Assembly: GCA_039028795.1 (NCBI GenBank)
Contig: JBCCHJ010000008.1
Coordinates: 59,344 to 123,343, forward strand
Origin: Thermohalobaculum sp039028795
GTDB lineage: Bacteria; Pseudomonadota; Alphaproteobacteria; Rhodobacterales; Rhodobacteraceae
DNA length: 64,000 nucleotides
Reading direction: 5' to 3'
The notes below the pieces were generated by a model that did no database searches, was not told the origin of the DNA, and worked only from the letters and a program-made list of their open reading frames with translations. The position numbers were made by a program, and so were the translations under genes. Position 1 is the stretch's first letter; each line of letters opens with the position of its first letter. Positions 1 to 9,874 of the stretch are shown here, in pieces.

Positions 1-1337
1 ACCGGCTGATCCCGATCACCGCGCCGCAGATCGCGAAACCCGAACCTCCGGTTTTGGAATTGCAGCGGATCGCAGACCCCGGCGATCCCGAAGGGTTTGT
101 CGTGACCGTGAGCGTAACGCCACGGCTGGGGCACAGAGCACGCCAGGTCAGGCTTTTTCGCACACGTCTGGCCGAGGCTGCCAGGCGTATCGACACCATG
201 GGCCCACCGATCGCGATCCTCGAGGAATCCGGCATGGGTTGGACCGTCACGACCGACTCGGATGGCCAGTTCAGCGATTTTATCTCTGAAGTTACCGGGA
301 CGGATATGCCCGAGGGGACCTGGCGCCGGCTTTGGTATCGCGCCGAGGTTTGGTCGGACGCGGATGAATTCCGCGCATTGTTGCCTGGACGGTCCGACCC
401 GTCACCGGCCCAACATATCGTGGTGCCTCCATCCGGTCCTCCGCAGCTATCGCCGATCGAGTTCGAGTGGCCGGGTGGCGCACCAGGCAACGTTCTATTG
501 CGCTGGAGCTCAACAGCACCGGTCGACCAGACCCCGCTCGGTCCGCATCGAATGTCGATCTCTGTCCGGGCCGGGGTCTCAAACCCAGATGACCCGCCGC
601 CCGCGCTGACGCCACCGCTGCTTGAGACGGAGGAGAGACTTGACCTCTTGAACCCCGCCGCGCCGCCAGGTCTCAATGCAGTATGGCGTCATGGCGCGCC
701 CGATGCTGCGGGCGCGCAGGAATATCGTGCGATTATCTATCGCGACAGCGAGGCCCAACCGCTGAGCATTGGTGTCCGGCTGCACGATCCGCTTGGGCGT
801 ATCTCGGAAAGTTTGCTTTCAATCCCGGGCGAGCCCCTAGTCCCGGCCCCGGATATCAACGATCTGATCCCACTGGAGATCGGCCCTGGCATAACAGCAG
901 CCGTGTGGTCCAGCGCTGCACCACTTTCCCTGGGCGATGGGATCGAACCATATGTCTTGACTGTCACCGCGCAATTAGGCTCGGGCCGAGTCCGGACTTT
1001 GGTCACCGATCTCACTGCCTCCACCACCGAGCCCGCCAATGTCTCGCCTGTCCTCGGACGTGCACGGCGACCGGTTGTTGGTGGACCCGGGATTCGCGCA
1101 ACACCGGTCATTCGTCGGCCAAGTGTTTTGCACCGAACCGTTGAGTTGCCCGACGTCCAGGTGCGCCGGAGGCCACCACGACAAGCGCCTGATGATGATC
1201 TGGTGATCTGGCGCACGACAAGTTTCGGCCGGTCCAGCGGATATGGCGTTGCGACGTCGGCGACGGTCCGCAGCATCACCGTTAGCCTCGCCGCGCCGGA
1301 TGGGCGCGTGGTCGAGGAAACTTTGGAGATCCGCTGA
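1..1337 (+). CDS. Hypothetical beta-rich protein, 5' end cut by the window
   Basis: The reading frame is open to the window edge (first full codon at base 3), so the N-terminus is missing and the TTG at 54 is not a real start. I do not recognise the family. The visible part of about 445 residues is rich in Pro, Val, Thr and Ser. It shows at least three similar stretches of the form (D/G)xxGRxxxxxL (HDPLGRISESLL, GSGRVRTLVTDL, APDGRVVEETLEI), which suggests repeated beta-sandwich units. No membrane segment is visible. It is followed after one base by the giant PLD-like gene, so the two are almost certainly co-transcribed. Function unknown; a structural or surface role is a guess. Confidence 0.75.
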   Translation, partial: RLIPITAPQIAKPEPPVLELQRIADPGDPEGFVVTVSVTPRLGHRARQVRLFRTRLAEAARRIDTMGPPIAILEESGMGWTVTTDSDGQFSDFISEVTGTDMPEGTWRRLWYRAEVWSDADEFRALLPGRSDPSPAQHIVVPPSGPPQLSPIEFEWPGGAPGNVLLRWSSTAPVDQTPLGPHRMSISVRAGVSNPDDPPPALTPPLLETEERLDLLNPAAPPGLNAVWRHGAPDAAGAQEYRAIIYRDSEAQPLSIGVRLHDPLGRISESLLSIPGEPLVPAPDINDLIPLEIGPGITAAVWSSAAPLSLGDGIEPYVLTVTAQLGSGRVRTLVTDLTASTTEPANVSPVLGRARRPVVGGPGIRATPVIRRPSVLHRTVELPDVQVRRRPPRQAPDDDLVIWRTTSFGRSSGYGVATSATVRSITVSLAAPDGRVVEETLEIR

Positions 1338-1338
1338 T

Positions 1339-4300
1339 ATGCTCGTTCTTTCCCAACTCACCGCGAACACGGCGCAGGATCGGCTCGGCAGCGATGGCGC
1401 TGCCGCGCTGGGACTGACCGCGCCTCTGTTGAGCCCGGTTTGGTTTAACGATGCTGCATCGGAACCCGGCTTCAACGCGGATCAATTGGAACTGACACCC
1501 CAGCCGGGCGGCGGTGTACTTATGCCGTTTCTCGGAATCCTCGAGACCATCGACACGCCGCGTGATGTTTTCGATGTCTCTGGTTCTCCGTTGACCGGGC
1601 CAGTGACGCGCATCCGTCTGCATCCACAGGCGGCGGCCCGACTGATCACCTTGGCACGCGGCCGATACGCGCAACCAGACGCGCCGTTCCATCACCCTGT
1701 CGCCACGCAGATGGTCATCCGCGATGCGACGAACATGCCGGAATCGCCAAACTGGTGGGAGCCAGGCGATCCATTGGCCCTAAACGGGCCGGTGACGATG
1801 CATGACACCCGCGGCCTGATCGTGTGCCCGGTTGCCGCCGCTGCGATGTATGCAGATCTGCTTGATGCTTACCCGGCGCTGCTGTCCTTGTCGGGCGATG
1901 CGCCAGTGGGCTCTGCCGTCGATTCTGATGGTGGCGTTGAGACGATCGCTGCGCTGGACACTGGCACCGCTGTGCACATTGTCGATCCGCATGGCGGCGC
2001 TTTTGCCCCGGTTGGACCGACGCTAACTAGGCGTGATGGTGATGCGGTACTCGAAACATTGGGGAGCGCCCCGGTGACATTGTTGGGCCAGGATGAGAGC
2101 TTCCGTGCCGATGTGGCCGATGAGGATGCGGAAGCCGCCGCCAACGATGATGACGCCCCAGATACCGCGACAGGAGCCCGGCTGCGCTGGGGCTGGTCCA
2201 ATGACGGCCAGCTTGCGAGAACGACGCTCGAGGCGCCGGTCCTGGCTGGCGGCGCGCTTGCGCGCCAGTTCCTGCGACTGACCGTTGTCGACCTGCATTG
2301 GCACCTGCTCGGTAACCGGACGACGTCACCAGTCATGGGGATTGCCGGCGATGACGGCCTTATCCCCGAAACTTATCAGCCGAAAGTGCGGCCTGATCTG
2401 CCGGTCGACTATCTGGGTGACGGTATTTCGACGCTCGCCGCTTGCGGCGAGGTGATCGACCGCGGAGCGACCGGCGAAGGCGAGGATCCTCTGCCAGGCC
2501 AGATGATCCTGGCTGTCTCACCGATGTTTGACCAGCTTCTGCAGATACCGCCAGCCGCTGACATGAACGGCCGATGGCCGGTCTGGCCGGCGGGCGGTAA
2601 TGCGCCGTTCGCAATGCCTGTCGTGTCGCCAGCCGGAGGCATGTCCGCGCAGTTCACCGCAGAAAATGATGTTGTGCTGACACTGGCTGCAGACAGTGTG
2701 CCTGACGGTGCCCATGTCCGGGCCTATCCCAGGCAGTTCGTGGAAATCCTGGCCATTGATGGCGAGCCGTCCTTTGTGCGCGGCGATGGAGGTGCGGCGA
2801 TCGCCACTGCGCTTCAGGAAACCGAGTTGCTGCTACCCGACCCGTTCCGGGTAGGGAGTGGAGATCTGCCGCTATCACCAACCCTGACGGTCGATCTCGC
2901 CGTAACGCCGCGCGTGGGACCGCGTCAGCTATTCGCCGGGATCCAGTTGCCGGTCGCAGCGGGCAATGCCACACCGCCAGCCCCGATCTTCGATGGCGAC
3001 ACCTCTTTGATAGGATTTGCCGCAACGGCGTTGGGTTTCTTCGCGTCGCATGCACCATCGCCGGTGTTCGGGATCCCTAATCTGACCGATCCGGCTCCGG
3101 GTACACCAGCAACGTTGGTCGAGCTTCTGCGCAGCCGTGTCAGCGAGGAAGTGCCGCGCATTGGCCCGCGCCTGCCGGGTCAGGCACGGTTCGAGACACT
3201 TATCGTCACCGGCATCCCGGATGGCGGGGCAAATGGTGTGCTGGCCTGGGATGGTGTTGTCACGGGCGCGCGCTGGTCCGCCGAGACATTGTCGAGCCGC
3301 CATCGCGACGGAAATCCGGGCAACCCCGCAGGGCCCGACACCCACGCGCCTGGCATACGTGTCGGCGGCGATCTGGGTCTCGATATCGCGCGTCATGCCG
3401 CCAAACGTGCGCAGCCAATCCTGCCGCTTGGCCCAGAGACGCCGAGCTGGCTGGTCATGCAGGGCGGCAACAATTTCAACCGGCCAAGTACGGTGCCCGC
3501 CAATGCCGCCAGCGCGCCAAATGCTGGCGCCGGGGCGCTACTAAAGACCGTCGCTGCGTTCTGCGAAACACCTGAGTTCGGTCCGACCGGTTTCGACCTG
3601 CCTGAGGGTCCGGTTGATGCGCAGGCAGGCTACGATGCGATACTGGCTGCTATTGGCAACGCGCTCGGTCTTGCGCAGCCACCGGACATCGAGATTACGA
3701 TCGGAAATGAGGACCGACTTGGAACCGAGATCGTCAAAGAGATTTATCAGTCTCGGCACGGATCGCGCGACGCGCTCTGGGCGTTGAACCGGGCGCTCGG
3801 CCAGGCGCGCGAGTTTGTGTATATCGAGAGCCCACAATTCGCCAGGACCGCACGACCCGAGGACTTCGGAGGTCAGATACCTGCCCATGCCATCGACCTG
3901 GCCGAAGTGCTCGCGCAGCGGTTGGCCGAAATGCAAAGCTTACATGTTGCGATCTGTATTCCGCGGGCCGGAGACTTCGTTCCAAATTATGGCGGCTGGG
4001 TACGCGAATCGCTTGAGGCGCGTAACGAGGCGGTCGAGATGCTGCGCGCCGCTGGTCCAGGCCGGGTCGCAGTATTCCATCCCAAGGGTTTCCCGGGTCG
4101 TCATGCCGCGCTCCGCACGACGTCGGTCATTGTCGACGATTGTTGGGCCATGGTTGGGACTTCGCACTTCCGCCGCCGCGGAATGACTTATGATGGCGCG
4201 GCAGACGTTGTGTCGATACCCTATGGCATGCGCGGCGCAGCAGGCGGGAACATCACCGCCTACAGGCGGGAAACTATGGCCCGCAAGCTGGGGCTGGAAC

Positions 4301-4566
4301 CCGCTTTGGCCGCCGACAGGCGCAGAACCGAATGGGCGCGCCTCAGCACGATGCGTGGCGCTTTTCAGGTCATTGACGATCTATTGAAGCGGGACGGTGC
4401 CGGGATGATTTCTCCGCTCTGGCCAGGACCGACGGACAACGCGGTGCTTACAACAAACCACGATGTAGCTGATCCGGATGGTGCGGACGGGGCAAGCCTG
4501 GTCGCAAGCTTGGGTAGCCTCATCGGCCTTGCAGATGAGGATGGTGATCCAGCTATGGGGGCCTGA
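1339..4566 (+). CDS. Giant protein with degenerate phospholipase-D-like C-terminal region
   Basis: The ATG at 1339 lies one base after the upstream stop; the longer in-frame extension back to 1243 only overlaps the previous gene. The product is 1075 residues. The first ~800 are not recognised and include an acidic stretch (ADEDAEAAANDDDAPD). Residues ~820-960 resemble the PLD fold: an early strand (REFVYIESPQF) and a later block VIVDDCWAMVGTSHFRRRG followed by D-x-A-A-D. In active PLD enzymes the strand before VDD carries HxK. Here the aligned positions appear to be Arg and Thr, so catalysis is doubtful; an HPK lies further upstream. No signal peptide is evident. The neighbour upstream is a beta-rich protein of unknown role. 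The PLD-like fold is a moderate-confidence call from motif pattern only. Confidence 0.8.
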   Translation: MLVLSQLTANTAQDRLGSDGAAALGLTAPLLSPVWFNDAASEPGFNADQLELTPQPGGGVLMPFLGILETIDTPRDVFDVSGSPLTGPVTRIRLHPQAAARLITLARGRYAQPDAPFHHPVATQMVIRDATNMPESPNWWEPGDPLALNGPVTMHDTRGLIVCPVAAAAMYADLLDAYPALLSLSGDAPVGSAVDSDGGVETIAALDTGTAVHIVDPHGGAFAPVGPTLTRRDGDAVLETLGSAPVTLLGQDESFRADVADEDAEAAANDDDAPDTATGARLRWGWSNDGQLARTTLEAPVLAGGALARQFLRLTVVDLHWHLLGNRTTSPVMGIAGDDGLIPETYQPKVRPDLPVDYLGDGISTLAACGEVIDRGATGEGEDPLPGQMILAVSPMFDQLLQIPPAADMNGRWPVWPAGGNAPFAMPVVSPAGGMSAQFTAENDVVLTLAADSVPDGAHVRAYPRQFVEILAIDGEPSFVRGDGGAAIATALQETELLLPDPFRVGSGDLPLSPTLTVDLAVTPRVGPRQLFAGIQLPVAAGNATPPAPIFDGDTSLIGFAATALGFFASHAPSPVFGIPNLTDPAPGTPATLVELLRSRVSEEVPRIGPRLPGQARFETLIVTGIPDGGANGVLAWDGVVTGARWSAETLSSRHRDGNPGNPAGPDTHAPGIRVGGDLGLDIARHAAKRAQPILPLGPETPSWLVMQGGNNFNRPSTVPANAASAPNAGAGALLKTVAAFCETPEFGPTGFDLPEGPVDAQAGYDAILAAIGNALGLAQPPDIEITIGNEDRLGTEIVKEIYQSRHGSRDALWALNRALGQAREFVYIESPQFARTARPEDFGGQIPAHAIDLAEVLAQRLAEMQSLHVAICIPRAGDFVPNYGGWVRESLEARNEAVEMLRAAGPGRVAVFHPKGFPGRHAALRTTSVIVDDCWAMVGTSHFRRRGMTYDGAADVVSIPYGMRGAAGGNITAYRRETMARKLGLEPALAADRRRTEWARLSTMRGAFQVIDDLLKRDGAGMISPLWPGPTDNAVLTTNHDVADPDGADGASLVASLGSLIGLADEDGDPAMGA

Positions 4567-4939
4567 AGTTCGCGCTGCTTTTTCAGGTGAAATGGCTGCC
4601 ATTGGGCCGCATTTCGTGCTGTTTGGTAAGCCGATTCCGGCAATGCCCATCTTGGCGTCGGACCGTAGCGATGCTGCATCCGTTTCGCTGCAGGTAGTCG
4701 GTTGGCGTGAAATGTTGGACGTCAATCGCGGCGGTTCAATCTTCGCAGCAGACCAATTTGTTTACCTTCATCCTCGACTTGATCGCGCTATCGTGGCGAG
4801 GCCTCGATCTGTTTCAACGTTTCAAGGTTCTCTCGCTTCGGAAATAGGTCCAAAAGATCATCCAGTGCCGTGTAGAAAGCTGGCACCACCAGTAGGATCA
4901 GGAGGGTTGTTGCGGTCAGACCGAATGCGATTGACGTGA
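4541..4939 (+). CDS. Possible small protein or gene remnant running into the RND gene
   Basis: An open frame overlaps the last bases of the PLD-like gene (ATG at 4535 or 4541) and continues to a stop at 4939. Up to about 4787 the translation looks protein-like (for example HFVLFGKPIPAMPI and SLQVVGWREMLDVNRGG). Beyond that it is antisense to the 3' end of the RND pump gene and looks like a shadow. It may be a third gene of the left-edge operon whose end was lost in a rearrangement, or a chance frame. No clear ribosome-binding site is visible. No family recognised. Confidence 0.35.
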   Translation: MVIQLWGPEVRAAFSGEMAAIGPHFVLFGKPIPAMPILASDRSDAASVSLQVVGWREMLDVNRGGSIFAADQFVYLHPRLDRAIVARPRSVSTFQGSLASEIGPKDHPVPCRKLAPPVGSGGLLRSDRMRLT

Positions 4940-7913
4940 CCATCGGGATCAACGGTTGAGCCTGCAGGCTTGTTTCGAACAACAAGGGCGTGACGCCCGC
5001 AACCGTCGTGACCGAGGTCAGAAAGATCGCACGAAAGCGCGCCATTGCGGCGATCGGTGCTGCTTCGACCACGCCTAAGCCCTTTGCGCGTTCCTCCTTG
5101 ATTACATGGACAAGCAATATCGAGTCGTTCACGACGATCCCGGCAAGCGAGGCGAAACCGAGCATGCTGGGCATAGAGACATCGATACCCAACAGTAAAT
5201 GGCCAGCCACAGCCCCAGAAAACGCCAAGGGGATGATCGCCATAACAACCAGCGGCTCGACATAGCTTCTCAACTGGATGCTTAGGACAGTGAAGATCAT
5301 CAGCAGGCCAATTGCCAGACCGGCAGCCATGGACGATTGGGTTTTATCGGAGGCGGCGCTGGCCCCTTTCACTTGCGCCGACAGGCCCGGGTGTTCCACG
5401 ACAAGCTGGGGCAGGAAATTGGAAACCGTGTCCCGGACAATTTCGTCGGCGTTACCGAATGTCGTGTCAACATCTGCGGTGACGGTGATGGTCGGGCGAC
5501 CATCGACCCGGCGGAGGACGGCATAGCCGCGCCCTTCTTCCAGGTTTGCGATGGCCTCTAATGGGACGCGACCCCCGGACGATGTCTTGATCGAAAAGGC
5601 CAGTACATCATCGATTGACTGGCGATCAGCCTCGCCAAGCTGCACGTCGATGTCCCAGGCTGATCCCTCCGCTTGGATCACGTCTGCCGTTGCGCCCTGG
5701 AACCCGGCACGAAGTTGGTCGGCCACGTCCCGGGCATCGAGGCCCAAAGCCCCGGCGCCCTCGCTGAGGGTAAACCGCAATTCCGGTCTACCCTGGGTCA
5801 GATTGGTCGCAATGTTGTAGGCCCCGGCATACCGGGAAAGCCAGGCGCGCAACTCTGCCGAGGCGGCGTCGAGCATTTCGAGGTCGTCATGGGAAAGCCG
5901 CAGTTCAACCGCGCGCCCAGCGGGTCCAACGGAACCTTCCGTCAGGCTTAGCCGTCGCATCTGCGGCGTCAATGGCGCTTCTTTTCGCCATGCCGCCAGG
6001 ATCTCGGCCAAGGTCGATTCGCGCATCTCTGCGTCTTGTAAATCGATCCGGGCCGTCGCCAAATGCGCCCCTGTCCCGCCAGTATCCGCGTTTTCTCCAT
6101 AAGTCAGGACAATATCGCGAACCAGGGCCTCTCCAACGGGATTGCGTGGGGAGAGGTCCGTGCTTACGCGGCCGAGCCCGTCCAGAACGTAGGCCATCGC
6201 GGCCTCTGTCTGTTCAATCGGTGCGCCTGCTGGCAATGCAATGCGCGCCTGGATCTGATTGCCCTCGAGGTTGGGGAAGGCTTGAAACTTCAACCTGCCG
6301 TCCATCATGGCCGCAAGCGACGCACAGAAAACCATGACCGCGATCCCAAGCGTCAACCAACGCCACGTGACCGCTGCACGGACAACTGGGCCAACCACAT
6401 GCTGACGTACGCTTGCCAGCCAACGGTCAGCACGGCGCGGTTCGTCAGGCCGTTCGCTGGCACCATGGGATAAGTGGGCGGGTAGGATCAGGAATGCCTC
6501 GACCAGCGATACAACCAGGACCAGAAGCATAACGATCGGAATGACGCGCAATATCTCGCCGAGATCACCCTGCAGAAAGGCCAGCGATCCGAAGATCGCC
6601 GCCGTGGTCACGAAAGATGCGATCACACCCGGTGCCACTTGGGTCGCACCAGACACCGCCGCTTTTAGGGGTGGTAGGCCTTGGGCGCGCTTGGTCTCGA
6701 TATTCTCTGCAATGACGATGGCATCGTCCATCAAAATGCCGATGACCATCAAAAGAGCCACCAGCGTCAGCATGTTGATCGAGTATCCAAGCACGGTCAT
6801 GGCCGCGAGGGCACCGAGGAATGATACCGGCAGGCCGACCGCGATCCAAAATGCCTGACGGACACCGAAGAAGAGCCAGATCGCAGCAAAGACCAGCGCT
6901 AAGCCTTGAATGCTGTTCTTCACCAGCATCTGCAGCCGATCATCCAGGACCCCCGCCGTATCACCGGTGATGGTCAGCGAGACACCCGGGGGAAGGCGTG
7001 GTTCTTCGTCTGCAATGAAGGCACGCAGAGCGTCCATCACCCGCAGCGTGTCTTCGGTTTCATCCTTCTTGATGTTCAAAATCGCTGCCGGATCATCGTT
7101 CAAAAGGACGGCAACCTCGGGATCCGCGACCGTCTCGATGATTTCGGCAACATCCGCCAGCCGCACTTCGCCACCCGCTGCGTTAGAAGAGATAATCAGA
7201 TCACGATATTCATGGACTGATCGCCGCTCGGCCGCGAAACGCAGCAGTGTCGAGCCTTCGGTCGAGACAACCTCGCCCAGCGGTAAGTCGACATTCTGCC
7301 GCCCAACCACGCGAGAGAGTTCCTCAAGGCTCAATCCGAGCGCTCGAGCGGCCTCTTCCTTGATCTCAATGCGGATCTGCGGCTCGGAAAAGCCCGCGAC
7401 CTCGACTTGAGGAATACCGCCCCAGCGCACCATCCGCGTTTTCAGGTCCTCCGCCAGGGCGCGTAACTCGGTCAACTCATGTGCGCCTTCGGCGGTTACG
7501 GCGACGACGGCAACCAGATCTTCCCGGCCAAGCTGGCGAATTGCCGGATCTTCGACCGTGTCCGGAAAGTCATTGATCGCCCGGATCTCGGCCTCGACGT
7601 CCGCGGTGAAGCGTCCAAAGTCGCCGTCCTGGCGCATCTTTGCCGTGACGACGCCCCGTCCCTCGAACGCATCGCAGCGGACTTCTTCAAGGTGACGCAG
7701 GCCATCCAGGGCATCCTCGGCCCGCGTGCAGATTGCCACCGCCACTGTGTCGGGCGTGGCACCAGGATACGGAATGGTGGCCTGCACCTCGGTTGGCGCG
7801 ATACGCGGGAAGGTTTCCCGTAGCAGGTGTGGCAAGGCCAGGATGCCGACCACCAGGAAGAATGCCATGGTCAGGTTTGCTGCCGTTGGGTGCGCGGTGA
7901 AAAAGCGGATCAT
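4788..7913 (-). CDS. RND family efflux transporter permease (AcrB/HAE-type)
   Basis: Inner-membrane proton-driven pump component of 1041 residues, the usual RND length. It has a TM helix at residues ~10-30, a large periplasmic loop, a cluster of TM helices around 330-480 with the transmembrane proton-relay motif GILMDDAIVIAEN, then a second periplasmic loop and a second TM cluster (~860-1020). This two-fold repeat is the RND hallmark. Its ATG overlaps the stop of the upstream adaptor gene by four bases (ATGA), so the two are translationally coupled. No outer-membrane factor gene is adjacent. Substrate unknown. The EF-hand gene and a divergent two-component system upstream suggest stress-responsive expression. 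Confidence 0.93.
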   Translation of the reverse strand: MIRFFTAHPTAANLTMAFFLVVGILALPHLLRETFPRIAPTEVQATIPYPGATPDTVAVAICTRAEDALDGLRHLEEVRCDAFEGRGVVTAKMRQDGDFGRFTADVEAEIRAINDFPDTVEDPAIRQLGREDLVAVVAVTAEGAHELTELRALAEDLKTRMVRWGGIPQVEVAGFSEPQIRIEIKEEAARALGLSLEELSRVVGRQNVDLPLGEVVSTEGSTLLRFAAERRSVHEYRDLIISSNAAGGEVRLADVAEIIETVADPEVAVLLNDDPAAILNIKKDETEDTLRVMDALRAFIADEEPRLPPGVSLTITGDTAGVLDDRLQMLVKNSIQGLALVFAAIWLFFGVRQAFWIAVGLPVSFLGALAAMTVLGYSINMLTLVALLMVIGILMDDAIVIAENIETKRAQGLPPLKAAVSGATQVAPGVIASFVTTAAIFGSLAFLQGDLGEILRVIPIVMLLVLVVSLVEAFLILPAHLSHGASERPDEPRRADRWLASVRQHVVGPVVRAAVTWRWLTLGIAVMVFCASLAAMMDGRLKFQAFPNLEGNQIQARIALPAGAPIEQTEAAMAYVLDGLGRVSTDLSPRNPVGEALVRDIVLTYGENADTGGTGAHLATARIDLQDAEMRESTLAEILAAWRKEAPLTPQMRRLSLTEGSVGPAGRAVELRLSHDDLEMLDAASAELRAWLSRYAGAYNIATNLTQGRPELRFTLSEGAGALGLDARDVADQLRAGFQGATADVIQAEGSAWDIDVQLGEADRQSIDDVLAFSIKTSSGGRVPLEAIANLEEGRGYAVLRRVDGRPTITVTADVDTTFGNADEIVRDTVSNFLPQLVVEHPGLSAQVKGASAASDKTQSSMAAGLAIGLLMIFTVLSIQLRSYVEPLVVMAIIPLAFSGAVAGHLLLGIDVSMPSMLGFASLAGIVVNDSILLVHVIKEERAKGLGVVEAAPIAAMARFRAIFLTSVTTVAGVTPLLFETSLQAQPLIPMVTSIAFGLTATTLLILLVVPAFYTALDDLLDLFPKRENLETLKQIEASPR

Positions 7914-9346
7914 AGCGCGCCTCCATCGGCAGCAGCCGTCAGGCGCGCCTCGGCCATCACATCGGGTTGCGGGGAAAGCAAAAGACCCTCGATCGCTGGG
8001 GACGGCTCGCTGGTGATGATGCGCGCACCTATGGGCAGGGCCCCTGGCGCCAGTACGGCGATGCTGTCGAACGTAAAGACCTGCGCGACAGGCCTGAAGT
8101 CCAGACGGTTGTCCGGACCAGCGATCATCACCCTACCGTTTCGGATGCTGGACTGCGGCACCATGATTGCCCCCGCAACCGTCGGTGCGGACAGATCGAC
8201 TTTGACGAACGCCCCTTTCATCAGCGGGGGGGTGCCGCCGTCGGTGCGCTGGGGATCCGGGACACGCACGATCACCCCGACGGATCTTGTTTCCGCACTT
8301 GCGGCATCGGAGGTGCGGTCAACTTCTGCGTTCCAAGATATTGCGCCTTGATCTGAGCTTAGGGAAACGCGCGCCGTCAGACGGCGCGGATCGCCAGGTG
8401 CGAAGCGCGTTGCAGACGGCACTTGATCATGCTTCAAGCTTGCAGATCGAATGGTGGCTGAGTGTCGTGCGGCATCTTCCCCGTGCAGACGCAGCGCAGA
8501 TTCCAGCCGCGCAAGTGCCAGCAATCGGCTCTGCGAGATCTGAACCTCGACTTCGGCATCCGCCGATCCGTCCAGTACGCCTAAAACGGCGCCGGTTCCG
8601 ACATACTGGCTGACTTCAATATCGACGCTGGCGACGCGGGCATCGAAGGGTGCGGTCAAGACTGTGCGCTGCAGATCCAAAGCAGCCGACTGTTTCGCCA
8701 GGTCCGCTTTCGCCACAGCTTGCTCTTGAGCACGGATCTGTGCGGGCAGAAGCGCAAGCGAGCTTTCCAGTGATTGGACCTTGGACCGCTGCGCCAGCAC
8801 CTCGCGTTGCTCAGCTTGCACGACCGAATCTGAAACCACCCCTCTTTTGACAAGCTGCCGTGAGCGGGCCAGGTCGGCTTCGGCAAGATCGAGCGAATCC
8901 TGTTCGATCTTCAGCGCCCCGGCGGTCGTTTGCTCGGAAACGCGCATCTCGTCCAGGCGGGCCTCGGCGCTTTTGAGATCGGCGTTGGCGCTGGACAGCG
9001 TAATCCTGGCATCCGCATCGGCGATCCGAACAAGCACGTCGCCCTGCGCGACGGAACCGCCACGCACGAATGCCGGGTTCAGATACGCGATGCGTCCGGG
9101 CACCTGCGTGACCGCAGTCCAAACGCGGGCTGGTGAGACGGTTCCAAACCCCGAAACCGTAGGCATGAATGACCTTGGCGTCGCAACGACATAGGACACG
9201 GGGACACGGCGTTCGTTCGGTTCGACAAGAGGCGGCGCCGGTTTGAATGCCATCGCCTGCCAAATCATGGCACCCCCGAGGAGAACGGGCAGCAGCACCG
9301 AAAGTCGTCTGGCCCATTTGGTCAAATCATTGCGGATCTGTTTCAT
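7910..9346 (-). CDS. RND periplasmic adaptor (HlyD/membrane fusion protein)
   Basis: Periplasmic adaptor that links an RND pump to an outer-membrane channel. The start at 9346 (MKQIRNDL) is chosen because GGAG lies eight bases upstream; a longer in-frame start at 9373 lacks this. The 478-residue product has an N-terminal TM anchor (~14-34), a lipoyl/barrel-sandwich half (GTVSPARVWTAVTQVPGRI), a long Ala/Glu/Leu-rich coiled-coil hairpin (~105-190, with LAQRSKVQSLESSLALL) and C-terminal beta-barrel segments. It overlaps the pump gene by four bases. The EF-hand gene lies 115 bases upstream on the same strand and may belong to the same transcript. Confidence 0.9.
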   Translation of the reverse strand: MKQIRNDLTKWARRLSVLLPVLLGGAMIWQAMAFKPAPPLVEPNERRVPVSYVVATPRSFMPTVSGFGTVSPARVWTAVTQVPGRIAYLNPAFVRGGSVAQGDVLVRIADADARITLSSANADLKSAEARLDEMRVSEQTTAGALKIEQDSLDLAEADLARSRQLVKRGVVSDSVVQAEQREVLAQRSKVQSLESSLALLPAQIRAQEQAVAKADLAKQSAALDLQRTVLTAPFDARVASVDIEVSQYVGTGAVLGVLDGSADAEVEVQISQSRLLALARLESALRLHGEDAARHSATIRSASLKHDQVPSATRFAPGDPRRLTARVSLSSDQGAISWNAEVDRTSDAASAETRSVGVIVRVPDPQRTDGGTPPLMKGAFVKVDLSAPTVAGAIMVPQSSIRNGRVMIAGPDNRLDFRPVAQVFTFDSIAVLAPGALPIGARIITSEPSPAIEGLLLSPQPDVMAEARLTAAADGGAL

Positions 9347-9461
9347 CTGAAGTCTCCGCGCGCCACGCGGCACGCATTGTTCGGCGCGATGTCCCTGAAG
9401 CCAAATCGGCGCGGCGCCCTGCGGTGGGGGTGGGGGATGGACGCCGCGCCGGTCTCTGCCG

Positions 9462-9782
9462 TTACCGCTTTGCCTTAGCGGCCATTGCAGAGAGTTCTTC
9501 GGTGGTGATCAGACCATCCGAGTTGGCGTCGATCCGGCCGAAGGCCATGGATTGCCGACCCATGCGCTTGACCATGTTTGCGCGGCCAATCCCGTCCGCA
9601 GCGTTTAGATCGATCAGTGCTGTGAATTCGGCCAATGTTAGTGCGCCATCGGCGTTGGAATCGGCCTGAAGGAAGTTCTCAGCGACCTTCTCCTGCTGAG
9701 AGCCTGCTGCCGACGCAGGAACTGATGCGGTGAAAGTCACGAAGATTATGGCGATCGAGGCGATGTGGGGCGTTCTGGCCAT
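9462..9782 (-). CDS. Secreted EF-hand calcium-binding protein
   Basis: 106-residue exported protein. The ATG at 9782 gives a clean signal peptide (hydrophobic IASIAIIFVTFTASVPASAA) and is preceded by AGGA; the longer upstream frame has no signal peptide. The mature part has two canonical EF-hand loops, DSNADGALTLAE and DANSDGLITTEE, each with acidic residues at positions 1, 5 and 12 and Gly at 6. It probably binds calcium in the periplasm. It lies upstream of the RND adaptor and pump on the same strand and is divergent from an OmpR/EnvZ-type pair, so a role as sensor accessory or regulon member is plausible but inferred. Confidence 0.85.
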   Translation of the reverse strand: MARTPHIASIAIIFVTFTASVPASAAGSQQEKVAENFLQADSNADGALTLAEFTALIDLNAADGIGRANMVKRMGRQSMAFGRIDANSDGLITTEELSAMAAKAKR

Positions 9783-9874
9783 GATGGGGTCCTTTGCTGT
9801 TTTCGGTGACGCTGCCGAGTGTCTGGCGTCGTCTGGGACCAAATCTAGGCGCCGCATGTCACCGTGGTATCGAT

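Noticed and set aside
1243..1338. Earlier start for the giant PLD-like gene
   Set aside because: The extension is Arg/Ser-rich, overlaps the upstream gene, and the ATG at 1339 sits one base after its stop.
4788..9346. Complete tripartite efflux operon
   Set aside because: No outer-membrane TolC-type gene is present next to the adaptor and pump; it must use one from elsewhere.
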